64,000 nt of DNA from Artemisia argyi. Lineage: Eukaryota; Streptophyta; Magnoliopsida; Asterales; Asteraceae. The notes beneath the pieces were generated by a model, which saw only the letters and a program-made list of their open reading frames with translations, had not been told where the DNA came from and did not search any database. The DNA lies in contig CM060693.1 of NCBI GenBank assembly GCA_030686995.1, positions 107,380,228 through 107,444,227 of the forward strand, read 5' to 3'. Numbering within the stretch: the first letter of the stretch is position 1; each line of letters starts with the position of its first letter. The translations under genes and the position numbers were made by a program. Positions 12,401 to 24,538 of this stretch are shown here, piece by piece.

Positions 12401-12720
12401 AAGGTTATAACATCAAAATGAATGTCTTTGTGATCAAGACGAATTCCCATGGTTTTGTTATCTCTGCTAACTTCAAGAGATTCCTAGAACTGTGTCAGAT
12501 AAACTTCAGGTACTGCGCATGAGGTTGTGAGGATGTGTCGAATGAAGTGTCCTTTCAAGATCTCCACTATGATTTGACATGTTGGATGGCACAGGATTGT
12601 CTCAAGATCAACCTTCACGTTCAACTTTCCGACATTTCTTTCTTCACCTTGAATTAACCATGTATAGGCGTTGATGTTTTCGACATATTTCTTGAATTGT
12701 AAAGTACAACGAACAAACAC
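9412..12720 (-). pseudogene. Copia-2: long acidic ORF downstream of RNase H, broken
   Basis: Minus-strand frames read in order 12720 to 9412: 'FVRCTLQFKKYVENINAYTW', 'FRSVLGLPAEGSRNFKK', 'YPDIDRRLEDKVH..MRIPERMLIDVVRNTKAFEEYN', a Lys-rich then Glu/Asp/Ser-rich stretch (about 11700-10980), a predicted coiled coil ('LLKSLQEQLQKLQKQVNEQQKDFEQFKV'), a 'KAEKKDEPCKR' segment, and 'LDEIMLRRHDDELYTFSEADYHRLNLNDIEDMYFLKVQGKL'. I recognise the order from Asteraceae copia elements, where this region follows RNase H; its function is unknown. Stops and frameshifts break it in several places. It ends near 9411, and no 3' LTR of copia-2 follows. Confidence 0.65.
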
Positions 12721-12840
12721 AATATGGTGATATTCATGTTAGATTACATTCCATAATACACGTTGCCATCTCAATAAAAATCCATTCATACACGATTAAG
12801 AAAGCACACTCATCTATGAAAGACTTATACAACACAGATA
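12721..12840. other. Non-coding spacer of copia-2
   Basis: Sequence between the downstream frame and the CTCGATAA motif array. I see no gene in it. Confidence 0.4.
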
Positions 12841-13376
12841 GGTAACTCAATAAAGACAAGCATGATACAGCTAACTCGATATAATCAAACACAGAATCAA
12901 ACTTGATAAACATTTAAACTTTCTCATACTCGATAACAGAAGCAGTCCTAACTCGATAAATTTAAAAAAAAATGGACAGAGTTTCGTTTTATGTGAGATA
13001 TGAAAAAGGAACCCATACTCGATGGTCCTTGTGTAACGCTCCTTACTCGGAGAAAATATTAGTTACTCGATAGAATTAAGCTCAGTTAACTCGATAAGGA
13101 TGGAAAATATGTATATTTGATAAAATAGCTAACTCGATAGGTACCTTGCAATGATGGGATAACTCGATAAGTCCATTTCTTACTCGATAAGGAGATTCAT
13201 TTTGCTTACTCGAAGCATAGAAACAACTTTTGTCGAGTTAGAAAATAAATTTCTAACTTGATAAAATTGTTTGTATGCTTCGAGTAAGGAAGAGTGAATC
13301 CTTACTAGATAAACAGTGATGCTAACTCGACAAGTTCATCCCTAACTCAATAGGATCATCACATACTCGATAATAT
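12841..13376. repeat. Dispersed CTAACTCGATAA motif array (copia-2 internal)
   Basis: About fifteen copies of TAACTCGATAA and close variants (TACTCGATA, TAACTTGATAA, CTCAATAA), most on the plus strand and some inverted (GTCGAGTTAG, CGAGTAAGG). They are spaced irregularly over about 540 bp. The same motif forms a second array at 24539-25042, in the leader of the same copia element. Confidence 0.75.
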
Positions 13377-14564
13377 CCATAAAAACAAAAAACTTTCTGA
13401 TTGATTTGGGGCTTGGTTATGCATTACTTTTTTGGGTAAAAGGGTTAATTCACCCCGGTAAAATATATTACACCAAAAACATTGAAGTACAAAGGATGAG
13501 AGTGACTTCCCTCATCTCAGTCCCTTAGGACACTTACAGACTCTCATATAAGAATGACACGCCATTCTTATAACTTACAAAAAAATAAACCTACCAATAA
13601 TGACACAAATACATAAATTTTTATAAAACTACTCAAGAAACAACTTGAGCCTTCTATATCACTATGGCGGTCCACCTTAACTTCCATGAAGAATCCACGC
13701 AGAAACATCCAAGCGATCTTCAACGTAAAAATCAGTTTGTAGTAACAAACACCACAAACAAAAGCACCACAATCACCATAACAACATTAAAGTAGAATCA
13801 TATGTAATCAGCGTGCATGGCATTGTGTGCATGGGGTTTTGAACAAGAGTCCCCACAAACTTAACTTCCAACATCATAACAAGAGCGCTCCTAAGGCTGA
13901 AACATGTAGCAATCAGGAACCATAGGGAAAAGTGACCAGTTCCCTACCTTTAGCACATAGCACCCACTTCCAATCAACATGCCACATCCGTCATGCTTCA
14001 CAACCAGAAGATAACAAGAGTAGCATGATCACAGCCAACCTAGGTTTTGTACCACTCACCCTATACTATCCATTACCCACACGAACAGCAGATAAGAACA
14101 TGAACCTACGTCCCAAAGCAAGAACATCTTGGGGCGTTTCAAGTGTCACAAACCCTAACTTCCAACATTACCACATCAACATCGATCCAACCAGAATATA
14201 AACAAAGGCGATTGCAGCAGGATCATGTCAAACTAATCATAGAATTCTTTGAAAAGAACCCTAACATCCAGTGAACAAGGTAGCCACGATTCATCACAAA
14301 ATATACCATCAAAGTGTCTAAATCGATCCACCCATCAACAAGGGTTTTTGAATAAGTTACCCTAAACTTAACTTCCATCTCTCTCATACCCACGTACATG
14401 GCAGCACCAACATAATAAGACAATGAATACCAAACAATCCCTTCCAGCAGATTGACATCCAAGAAAAACAACCAGACCCATAATCACATACCACCACAGC
14501 AGATACAAAACCCTAAAAAAGGTTCCGTTAATCATTAAGAACATCACCCATAATAACGTACCAT

Positions 14565-14890
14565 GTAAATATAATCGATCAATAAAACCGACTGAATCAA
14601 AGCATGAACATGCTACGCTACACCAATCAGGAAGATCAGATCAAAAAGATATAACAATGAAATGCAAACCAAAAACCGACTTTAAATAGGATTGGTAAGT
14701 CGGTTAAGGACATAAACTCAATCCACGATCGACCAGCAAGGATACAATCGTCGAAAACAAATTTTCCAAAACCCTAGATACACGATACCACTAAAAACGT
14801 TCTAAAAAGAAACAGATTTAATGAAACCGATTGGAATGAATAGTTAGGGTTTCGACAAATCTCCAGCCGCCACCCTTTTAAATAAAAAAA
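14565..14890. repeat. Direct repeat copy 1 inside E2 (326 bp)
   Basis: Nearly identical, by eye with about half a dozen substitutions and no length change, to 15191-15516. The two copies are separated by 300 bp. The separating segment begins, in sense direction, with CTCTCTATGGGCGATTT, which resembles the 5' end of E1. Confidence 0.85.
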
Positions 14891-15190
14891 CTAACCCAAA
14901 CAAACGTATTGCATACCCAAAGGAGGGTAGAGAGGACGTTGATGGACAGGTTTATGGCCGGACAGATATAGGATAGTGGTGGTAGCACCAATGGCGATTT
15001 TAAACCCTAAAAAATGAATCTCCAGAATCAACCCTTTTTAAGTGAGATAAGCAACGATATGAATAGATTAATGATAAACAACAATGTTTGATCACTAAAA
15101 TAAACAGATCGATGCACGAATCAATGGTTAGAAGGAAGATTTGGAGAAGAACGATTAAGAGAAGTTAGGGTAAAAAATCGCCCATAGAGA

Positions 15191-15516
15191 GTAAATATAA
15201 TCGATCAATAACACCGACTGAATCAAAGCATGAACATGCTACGCTACACCAATCAGGAAGATCAGATCAAAAAGATATAACAATGAAGTGCAAACCAAAA
15301 ACCGACTTTAAATAGGATTGGTAAGTCGGTTAAGGACATAAACTCAATCCACGATCGACCAGCAAGGATACAATCGTCGAAAACAAATTTGCCAAAACCC
15401 TAGATAAACGATACCACTAAAAACGTTCTAAAAAGAAACAGATTTAATGAAACCGATTGGAATGAATAGTTAGGGTCTCGACAAATCTCCAGCCGCCACC
15501 CTCTTAAATAAAAAAA
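15191..15516. repeat. Direct repeat copy 2 inside E2 (326 bp)
   Basis: Partner of 14565-14890. In sense orientation this is the upstream copy, at the 5' edge of E2. Confidence 0.85.
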
Positions 15517-16572
15517 CATTAGAGATCTAAAAACATAATCCAATCCTAAACACAAAATAAGCCTAACATATTGGGCACAAAAGATCAAACAGTTAAGCAT
15601 AATCAACCAATATCAAGAAAATGTAAATGTTATGACCAGAAACTGTAGGGACCTGATAAAGGAACATACTTAAGCAACAAACAACACGCATATCAAACAA
15701 ACATAATCCCAGAAAGTGCCAGCCCATATAACGAGCCCTAAAAGCCAAGATATCACAATATTTCACCAAGCAGATGAAACTTAGGCACAGGTAAAGATGT
15801 AATAAGTTAATAAGATACCTACCAAAGCATTACATCTACTTTAATTAGCCTAAAACCTCATCTAGGAGAAACACCTAATTTTAATGCTTATGAACCTTAA
15901 TTGATGCAACAATCAATTGATGCCATAGATAACGAAAAGAAAAAACGGGCGAGTCATATATGCAAGATATTGAGTTATCAAAACTTACAATCACAGAAAA
16001 AACTCAAAATCACACAATCGACACAAATGAATTTTGGCAGCGTTTGGGAGTGGGTTTTTGTTTTTATGAAATAAAATCGTGTTTGTGTTTGTATATATAG
16101 GGACAAGTTTAGAGTATTGACACAATTGATCCTTGTACTTACATACACATCATTAGTTTTGACACTTTAGCATTTTAAGTCCCTCGAGTTTTTGTCATAA
16201 CTCCCCCTTGAACCAACATATTTAGAAGACGGTTTAGCGAAAACTTTTTGGCTCAAGGGTTTTGTCGGATAAGATATAGATGATGAAGAACGAAAAAATT
16301 GATTGAAGACTATTTGTAGATTCAACAAAAGATTCTCTTATATTTGAAAAACTTGTCTCCCCCTCAAAATATGTTTTCCTAAAAATTATGAAAAATTGCT
16401 TAAATAAAAAACATATTTTGACTTAGAGAAGTTTGTTTATGAAGAAGAAAAGTTTTTTTTTTTTTTTAATGAAAAATAGAGAAAGAAAATATTTTTGTGT
16501 TTTTCTTGGTTTTATATTTTTATATTTTGTTTTTGAAAGAAATATTTACAAAATTGTTTTGATGTTTGACAA
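15517..16572. other. Non-coding spacer of copia-2 after RNase H
   Basis: AT-rich sequence between the RNase H stop codon (minus strand) and E2. It contains a poly-T run near 16450 and phrases such as TTTTAAGTCCCTCGAG that recur in LTR-like DNA at 60.9-61.4 kb. I see no gene. Confidence 0.4.
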
Positions 16573-17937
16573 TCAATTGTGTTTTAAAAACTTTTCCAGA
16601 TCTTCTGGAGTCAAACATCGCATACCAATTTGGTGGACTAGATTAGCAAACCTTGTTGGAGGTAATGCTTTGGTGAGCAAGTCTGCCAATTGGTATTCAG
16701 TTCCGACAAAGTATAATTCAACTGTACCCTTTTCGACATGCTCCTTGATGAAATGATAGCAGAGATCTATGTGCTTGGACTTGCAGTGATGAACGGTGTT
16801 GCAGGAAATTGCAATAGCACTTTTGGAGTCACAATAGATTGGAATCTTATAGAATAGGTAGCCATAGTCCTTAAGTTGTGATCGCATCCAGATGACTTGA
16901 GCACAGCAAGCAGACATAGCTACGTATTCAGATTCTGTTGATGACAATGATGTGTAATCCTGCTTCTTTGATTGCTAGGACACAAGCTTATCTCCGAGAA
17001 ACTGTAAACCACCTGACGTACTTTTGCGTGTGTCTAAACATCCTGCATGGTCAGCATCTGAAAAAGCAATTAGTTCAAAACCAGAATCCTTCGGATACCA
17101 TATCCCCAAGTGAATGGTTCCCTTTATGTATCGAAGGATTCTTTTAGCCTCATTGAGGTGCCTTTCAGTTGGTTTAGACTGATAACGAGAACACATGTAG
17201 ACTGCAAAGACAATATCAGGTCTACTAGCTGTGAGATACAAGAGTAGCCCAATAATACTACGGTATTTGGTAGGGTCAACTGGAGTCCCATGTATGTCAG
17301 CATCTAGTTTTGTGCCAAAAGCCATTGGTGTATTATAAGTATCATAGCTTGTCATTCCATGTTTCTTTAAAATTTCCAAAGCATATTTGGACTGATTTAG
17401 AAAAATTCCACGGGGTGATTGATGAACTTGTAGTCCTAAAAAGAACGAAAGTTCACCCATCATGGACATTTCAAAATTATCTTTCATTAATTTTGCAAAA
17501 TCATTTGAGTATCTTTTGTTTGTTGAAGCAAAAATAATGTCATCGACATATATTTGAACAATTAATAAGTCCACCCCGTATGTTTTAGTAAATAATGTTG
17601 GATCCACCGAACCTTTAAAAAATTTATTGGCCAGCAAGAAAGCAGATAATTTGTCATACCATGCCCTTGGGGCTTGCTTGAGTCTGTAAAGAGCCTTTTT
17701 GAGTCGGTACACGTGATTGGGACGTTGAGGATCAACAAAGCCTTCTGGTTGACTAACATAAACTACTTCACGGAGTTGACCATTCAGAAATGCCGTTTTC
17801 ACATCCATTTGATAAACATCCATATTTCGATGAGCAGCATATGCCAGAAAAATCCGTACAGCTTCAAGTCTAGCCACTGGAGCAAAAGATTCTTCAAAAT
17901 CAATTCCTTCTTCTTGGAAGTATCCTTCAGCTACCAA
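16573..17937 (-). pseudogene. Copia-2 reverse transcriptase and RNase H
   Basis: RT and RNase H copy the element's RNA into DNA. The RT part (17937-16975) has '[22 protein letters not shown]', '[12 protein letters not shown]', '[15 protein letters not shown]' and the catalytic 'YVDDIIF'. RNase H follows with '[17 protein letters not shown]', then in the next open segment (16947-16573) 'SSTESEYVA', 'YCDSKSAIAI' and 'LADLLTKALP'. A stop separates the two segments. Upstream, between 17937 and 18082, two further in-frame stops occur, one as TAG where the family has Trp in an 'IWK' context. The catalytic residues are present, but the polyprotein cannot be read through. Confidence 0.92.
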
Positions 17938-18081
17938 GCATGATTTGTTTCGTATGACAGTACCTTCTGCATCCAGCTTATTTTTCCAAATCTATTTTAA
18001 ACCAATGACAAAGACTCCTTCAGGTGTTTCAACTAATTCCCAGACTTCTAATCTTTCGAATTGCTGAAGTTCCTCTTGCAT

Positions 18082-18720
18082 TTATTCAATCCCGTTGTTG
18101 TAAGTCATTGCTTCTTTGATGTTCTTCTGTTCAGTTTGACATACTGTGAATGCATAGATGCAAGTTTCACCATCTGTTTGGAGTCGTTGTCTTGTCCTGA
18201 TTGGTGCATCTGGATGGCCAATGATTTGTACTAATGGGTGATTTCGAGTCCATTTGTGTGTCGAAGGGTGAAGTTGATAATTATCTCGCATGTTAGCAGG
18301 ATCCAAATTTCGTGTTAATGACTCAACAATATCAGGAATTGTTGGAGCCGGTGCAAACGGGTTAAAGAACGTATTTGGATCATACTCTGCGGATTGTGGA
18401 ACTGATTGAGGTGTAGAATCTTCAGCTGATTGTCGTAAGTTGGACACGGTTTGTTCTGCAGTTGTTGGAGATGCAATTGGAGGACCGTCTTTGTCAACAG
18501 TTGTTCTTATTTGTTGAGGTGTAGCAGGTACATGAATGTTGTCAGGTTGTGCAGCGGAAATTGGTGAGACCTCAATAGGACGGTTTTCAATTGTATCATC
18601 GAACAGCGGAGCAAATAGAGTTTCCAATTCTTTGCGTGAGAGTGACAATGGTTCAGCTGAAGAATCCGGAAAGTTCAAACGGTTTGCTTCGGGTCCTAAG
18701 TTGTTTTGCTCAGAATCCAT
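18082..18720 (-). pseudogene. Copia-2 integrase-RT linker region
   Basis: An open stretch of 212 codons, rich in Ser, Pro, Gln and Thr. It ends in 'HKWTRNHPLVQIIGHPDAPIRTRQRL' and 'AFTVCQTEQKNIKEAM', the conserved text that joins integrase to RT in plant copia polyproteins. No catalytic role is expected. It continues toward RT but for two stop codons. Confidence 0.8.
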
Positions 18721-20080
18721 TTGTGTGAGTTCATCAAAATTAGCATGAATAGTCTTTTGAATCTCTCTTGTACGACGATTTCATATTTGAAAGCCTTTGG
18801 AATTTTCACAATATCCAACGAACACTCTAATGTCAACCTTTGCTTTAATTTACCTAAATCATCACGATCATTTTTCGGATAACAAAGTGCTCCAAATACA
18901 TGAAAGTAATCCATGTTTGGTTTTCTTTTGTGAGCAATCTGATAAGGGGTTTTGTGATGGCGGTTTGTGATCATGCAACGGTTTTGGGTGTAACATGCAG
19001 TTGAAACAACTTCCGCCCATAAGTAATCTGGTAATTGAGCATTGATCAACATTGTTCTTGCAGCTTCTACTAACGTTCTGTTGCGTCTTTCGACTACTCC
19101 ATTCTGTTCTGGGCTTCTTGCAATTGATGTTTGATGTTCAATTCCCACTTTCTTAAAATATGACCGAAGTGTCTGATTCTTAAATTATGTTCCATTGTCA
19201 GTTCTAACCTTTCTGACCGTGTTGCGTAACTGAACTTGAATTTTTGTGAGTAAGGTGATGATTATTAAAGGAGCTTGATCATTACTTTGAAGAAAATAAC
19301 CCCAAGTCCATCTGGAGTAATCATCAAAAATTACAAGTATGTAGCATTTACCGTTGATACTTTGAACACACATCGGGCCATACAAATCCATATGAAGCAA
19401 TTGTAAAACATGATTTGTATTGTGTTCAGTTTTTGAAGGAAAATGAGCACGAGTACTTTTTCCTTGTTCACAGGCAGGACATAAGTGATCTTTGGCAAAA
19501 CGGAATCGTGGAAGACCATCAAGAAGTTTATGACGTGCAAGCTCAGTCATAGTTTTGAAATTCAAGTACGAAAGACGTTTGTGCCATAACCAAGATTTAG
19601 TCGATTCCGCTTTGGAGAAAAGACATATCAGAGATGAAGCAATCATGTCAGACATCGATATTGTATAAAGATTTGTTCCACGTGAGCCAGACATTAGATC
19701 ATTTCCTTGTAAGTCACGAACGAAGCAAGTTTTCTCACGAAATGCTACTTCTAAATCCCATTGCAAAATTGACCGACTAAAAAGAGGTTGTGACCAAGGC
19801 CTTCAACATAATATACTCGACTAATTTCAATGTTCCCACTGACGTAGTCACCGTATCCCATAATTAGAGTGTAATGATCATTCCCGAATCTGACAGTGCC
19901 GATGAACTTTGAAACAAAGTTTACTAACAGTTTGAGATTGCCTGTCATATGTCGGGTGTATCCGCTATCAACAATCCAAAGAACAATTTGAACCACCTGC
20001 ATCACATGAAGACGACGAAGATGGAACAAAGGTAAGGGTGGAACCCAAAGAAGTTGTGGGTTCCGATTTGATAGAAACAC
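18696..20080 (-). pseudogene. Copia-2 protease, GAG-pre-integrase and integrase
   Basis: The first segment (20080-19751) has the aspartic protease signature 'WIVDSGYTRHMTG' and 'VYYVEGLGHNLFLVGQFC'. The next (19766-19185) has the integrase zinc domain 'LWHKRLSYLNF...CPACEQGK', in which the second zinc-binding His of the family pattern (H..LGH) is Tyr. The core follows: 'LLHMDLYGPM', 'DDYSRWTWGYFL', 'VRTDNGT'. A stop replaces the codon after 'DNGT'. The last segment (19148-18696) has 'SPEQNGVVERRNRTLVEAARTML', carrying the third acidic residue. Frameshifts join the segments. Clearly dead, but all domains are recognisable. Confidence 0.9.
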
Positions 20081-20086
20081 ACGTAG

Positions 20087-22166
20087 TTAGAATTTTAGGA
20101 ATCCATTGAAAGTTTGGTTTGTATTGTAACCAACGTTGCCAATTCCAACTAGTTCTAGCTTTCTTTTTGGTAAATTCACTAACTTTGGGCTTGTTCCTAG
20201 ATTTGTCATTTTCAACTTTGGGGGTAACTTCAACATCATTAGAAACAGTTGTCGGCGGCTTCCTAAGATTGACTTAGAGGCAGTAGTGGGCCTAGAAGGA
20301 GTGCCTGATCTATGTTTCTTATGACGATTCAAAAGAGAATTAGCTACACATTTTGGATGATCACCAGATAATACACTTTTACGACAAAACACACAAGATG
20401 CATTAATATTCAAAACATTCAAAGGTTTATCATTCGTTACACTGAGATTTTGATTACAATTTGCTAGATTTGAATCTAATTTAGATGCAACATGATTTTT
20501 ATTCAGATTCCTAAGTTGATCTTCTACTTCTTGAGCTTCTCGTGTTCCTCTTTTACGTTGCAAGATCCTATTCTTCTTGTTACTTTTTCGCTTTGGTCTG
20601 CTAACACTATTAGTGGAGACTAGTCCTGTAGAAGTTGAAGGATTAACATTAGTAGTCTGAACATAATTACCCCTATCAGTTTTGTCTAGTTGATACAATC
20701 CTGGTGCTATCACAGTGGTGTCAACAAACTTTCCTTTTTCAAGTAGCTTAATTTTCTCTTTTAAGTCAATGATGATGTGATTTTTATCCTGAATATCAGA
20801 CTCAAGTTTTCCGTTGCAATAAACCATGTCATCACGGTTTTGTTGCCATTCGGTGTTTTCAACTTTTAAATCCGCAATTTCCTTCTCATATGTGAGGCAC
20901 TAATTTTTGAAAAACTCGTTGTTATTGCAAATTTGACAACTTTTTGAAATATTTTGACTCTGTAACTGCAGTTCACGTTCGATACTTTGAGCTTGATACC
21001 ATTCAAGCCTTTGTTTGAGTTGACAAATTTCGTTTGAAAGTGTTGTTTGCACTTTATCATTGTGTTTTCGAATCATTTCAGTTTCTTGTGTCAATGTTTC
21101 AATCTCAGTTTTCAACAAATCATTATCAACAGAGCGATCATCAACAAGCATAGAAGTACCAGATTCATAAAGAGCATTCATAATCACAGACAAGATATCA
21201 ACATTGAGAACTTGTTCCAAGAGTTTATCAACATCATTTCTTAAAGCTCTGTTTCGTTGCTTTTGAACCAAAATTGCATTTTCATTAGACTTGAAAATGT
21301 TTATCATTGATTTGACTTCTTTTTGAAGTTCCTGTTCCCAACGTGTAGCACAATGACGTAAGTGTTGAACGATTGGCAATTGTTTTTGAAAAATTTCTCT
21401 CTCTTCTCGCTCGTAAGCAGATTGAAAAGTATCAATTTTTATTCCCGAATTACGTTCAATTGTTTCTTCCAAAATTTCGATGTCGTCCATGAAAGTTTTG
21501 AAATAATTTAAAATACGACAATGTTTTAGTAAAGGTGTAACATAACCAGAAGATGGTAGAGGACCATTTATTTGTGCCACAGTTTGGACAGGAGCCGCAT
21601 TGGAAGACGAAACATATGACTCAGTGACATACCATGATTGTTCAGGTATATCTTTTTGAGGAACGAAAGATTTAGAAATGTGAGGTCTTGCTGAGTAATC
21701 ATATGGTTTGCAAAATGGTATTTGACTCATTTTTTATCGACTCTCTTCTTCAAGTTCTTCTTCTTCCTCAGTATCATGTACAACAACACGCACAATTGTA
21801 TTATCAAGCATTTGTTCTATACTGTAAAGCTTAGGATTTTCTTTGAATGCGTTATGAAGAAAAGTTGATTTGTAGTCACCAAGTGCAAAACCTTTATCGG
21901 GTCTTGGCTTCAATGTAAATTTCTGAATTGTTGTGACAAAGCCCCCGGTTTTGTAAACAACATTTTGAAATTCTTTTACTTGGCGTTCAAGATCCACAAT
22001 TTCACCGAGTAATTTATCTTCTCTTTTCCTTTTTCACACTTTATGTTCACAAAAATCCTTTTTGCAAGTTGACAACTCTGTTTGTGTTTTTGAAAGCTCT
22101 TTTTGAAGTTGTTCAACTTGTTGTTTGAGTTCACATTTTTCATTTTCGAGTTTGGAAACCAGTTTT
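20087..22166 (-). pseudogene. Copia-2 coiled-coil region between gag and protease
   Basis: Frames 21997-21734, 21730-20900 and 20827-20087 are Glu/Gln/Lys/Leu-rich with long heptad-like stretches (for example 'LKTEIETLTQETEMIRKHNDKVQTTL' broken into short motifs over 21130-21030) and end in 'NASCVFCRKSVLSGDHPKCVANSLL', a Cys-rich segment typical of this family just before protease. The C-terminal 'WQRW.-like' part reads 'ELVGIGNVGYNTNQTF'. The region is probably structural. Stops and frameshifts separate the pieces. Confidence 0.7.
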
Positions 22167-24282
22167 CTAGTTTGACTCAATTAATTCACGCATTTTGTGT
22201 TGAAGATCTTGTTCTTTATTGTAATATTCTTGAAACGCCACTTCAAAACTTTTTTCACGTTTGACTTTGTTTTCAAGATTTGAAAGTTGTATTTTATAGC
22301 ACTCAATATCCCTAGTTAGTAACGCGTTTGTTTCTTTTAATGTTTTATTTTGCTCATTCTTTTTCTGAATTAGTAAAATTTGAGCCTGTAGTTGTTTGGC
22401 CATCAGAATCTGGTCAGGATCAGGATCAGAGAAAGGTTCATTTTGTTCGACATGATCATGTTTGTCATTCTCAATAGGATCATCAAATGAAACAACTGTG
22501 TCATCATCAAATATAACAACTGTGTTCATTTGTTCATCTTCTTGAGAAGATAAATATGAGTCAGATGGAACAACTTGCGCCTTATCTGATTCAGAAGCAG
22601 AGGGTGATGCTATTTCATGTATTAGGCATGTATTAAGATCATGTACCTGAGACAAACCGTCAGTGTCATACACTGGGCCTGAATCATTCAATTGAAGTTC
22701 ATGCATGTTGGCCATAAGCATCACAGCAGCATTAGCTTCCAGATCTTTCATGTCATCATCGTTGTAAGCATTGGCCATGAAACTGTTTTCCTGCTCAGTG
22801 AAAGTTCCGCCAGCTTCATCTTTGAGAGCTAGGAGTAACGCTTGCTTATGAAACTTGCTTCCCCTTGTTCTTGGTTTTGGACAAGCAGTAGCAATATGAC
22901 CTTTTCCATTACAATTGTAGCACCACACTGCATTACCAGAGCCTGAGTTCCCAGTTTCAACAATTTCAGCCCTTTTCTGAGGAGCACCTGAGTTGTTTCT
23001 GAACCCTCCATTGTTGTTAAACCGCTGTCCATTCCCAGAATTTCCCGAATAACCACCTGAGCCGGATCTTCCATAATTAAGATTATGTATCTCAACCCTT
23101 CCATTTTGAATGACAGCTTGATTCCTTGTGTTAGATGAAGAGCAAAGACGGTTGTTTGTCTTGTTTGAGAATTTGCTGAAGGCATGAGCAATAAGAGCAA
23201 GTCCTTGATTCAACGTATTGAAGTCTTCATCTTCATCCTCATTGGAATTTGAGTAGTACATTGAATCACTGCTTTCAGAAGGAACAAGTTGATTCATAGC
23301 AGATTGCTGTGAAGAATCATATGGGGTCATCTGATTTGATTTTGTAGGTTGTGGGTAACTGAAGTAATTATGTTCTTGAACATAAGCATGATTTGACAAT
23401 GGAGGTGGAGCGTTGTGAGATTGAGCTATGAGTGCCAAAGAATTTGGTGTTGGTGGTGGTGAGTAACCTCCTCGAAGAGCTCGATCTTTTTTCACTTCAG
23501 GTTCATGGTGCTTCAGAAAATAATACAACAATCCATATGGTGCATCATGAAGATTTTTGGTTTGACGAACAAATGTCACATACTTTTTCCAATCAGAACA
23601 AAGGCTACTAACAAACTTAGTATTCACTCCGATCCTTGGTATTGTAATTTTATGTCTTTCCAAATCATTAACAAGATTAGTGAAACGGTGATAGTAGGAT
23701 TCAAGTTTCTCCCCTGGTTCAATTATGAAATTGGTGTACTCCATATAGAGTTTTGATTCCATATCTTCTTTGTTCAATTGAGTGCCTTCCATTAGAAGAT
23801 GAATATGTTCCCACATGGCTTTAGCCGTTTTCTGAGCATCAACACTTCAGTAGATTGGATTTGGAATTCCTTGAAGTATGTAAATCATGGCATACTCATC
23901 TGCTTCGCGATGTAGTTTTTGTTCATCTGTAAGTTCAGTCTCTGGAACAGGTTTTTCAACAGGAGGACGTGGAGGATCGGCAGTTGGATCACCTCCTTCA
24001 AGTCTGGTTGGCCACTCAAATGGTCCTTGAAGTATCATTTGTTTCATGAATTTACCATGGGGTTTCCTGAGTTCAATAAACCGTAAGAATCGACAGAACA
24101 TAATTTCCAGGTGTAAGCATTGGGGGTGTGTCAATTGATCCTGCATCATGTCTGGATTGTTGAGTTGTTATTACTTCACACATCCGATCAAACCAGTGAG
24201 GTTGTTTGGACGAATACTGAATTGGTTGTTGTGACATTTGATACGGTTGTTGTTGAGGAACGAGCTGATGTTGTTGCATCAA
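22167..24282 (-). pseudogene. Copia-2 gag (UBN2-type with CCHC zinc knuckle)
   Basis: Gag packages element RNA into virus-like particles. The N-terminal part (24282-23847) is Gln-rich, then 'FLRFIELRKPHGKFMKQMILQGPFEWP', 'ADEYAMIYILQGIPNPIY'. After one TGA the frame continues (23816-22167, 549 codons) with 'MWEHIHLLMEGTQLNKEDMESKLY', 'SYYHRFTNLVNDLERHKI', and an intact CX2CX4HX4C knuckle (CYNCNGKGHIATAC, around 22880-22923). A frameshift lies near 24090. Despite these lesions it is the best-preserved frame in copia-2. Confidence 0.88.
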
Positions 24283-24538
24283 AAGATGTTGTTGTTGTGG
24301 ATGGAACGGTTGGTGATGATACTGTGAAGGTTGTTGATACTCTAGCTGTGGATGATATTGCTGCTGTTGATGATACTATTGCTGTGGATGATTTTGTTGT
24401 TTTTGATTTGAGTAATAATAGTACGGTGGTTGAGATATGTTTAGTGATAACGTTAACTTGGATCTTTAAAGGATAAACAAAGGTTGTTGTTGTAGGTTAT
24501 GTATTATTGCCAAAATTTACGGAAATTGGTACTTATGT

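Larger units (their letters stand above)
13428..15516 (-). mobile_element. Retroposon E2 (non-coding, LINE-like), about 2.1 kb
   Basis: In the sense (minus) direction the 3' end is TTTTACCCAAAAAA at 13428, preceded by the family's 3' block (AAGTGTCCTAAGGGACTGAG, then a GATGAGGG...CTCTCATC hairpin). A perfect 10-bp hairpin, TATAAGAATG / CATTCTTATA, lies at 13547-13572. No conserved frame is present. The 5' part is unusual: a 326-bp segment occurs twice (14565-14890 and 15191-15516). Only a weak 5-bp repeat (CATTA) flanks the element, so its outer 5' boundary is uncertain. It interrupts copia-2 between RNase H and the downstream frame. Confidence 0.65.

Noticed and set aside
24120..24476. Plus-strand open frame rich in Val and Asp
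   Set aside because: It is antisense to the Gln-rich gag of copia-2 (CAA repeats read backward).
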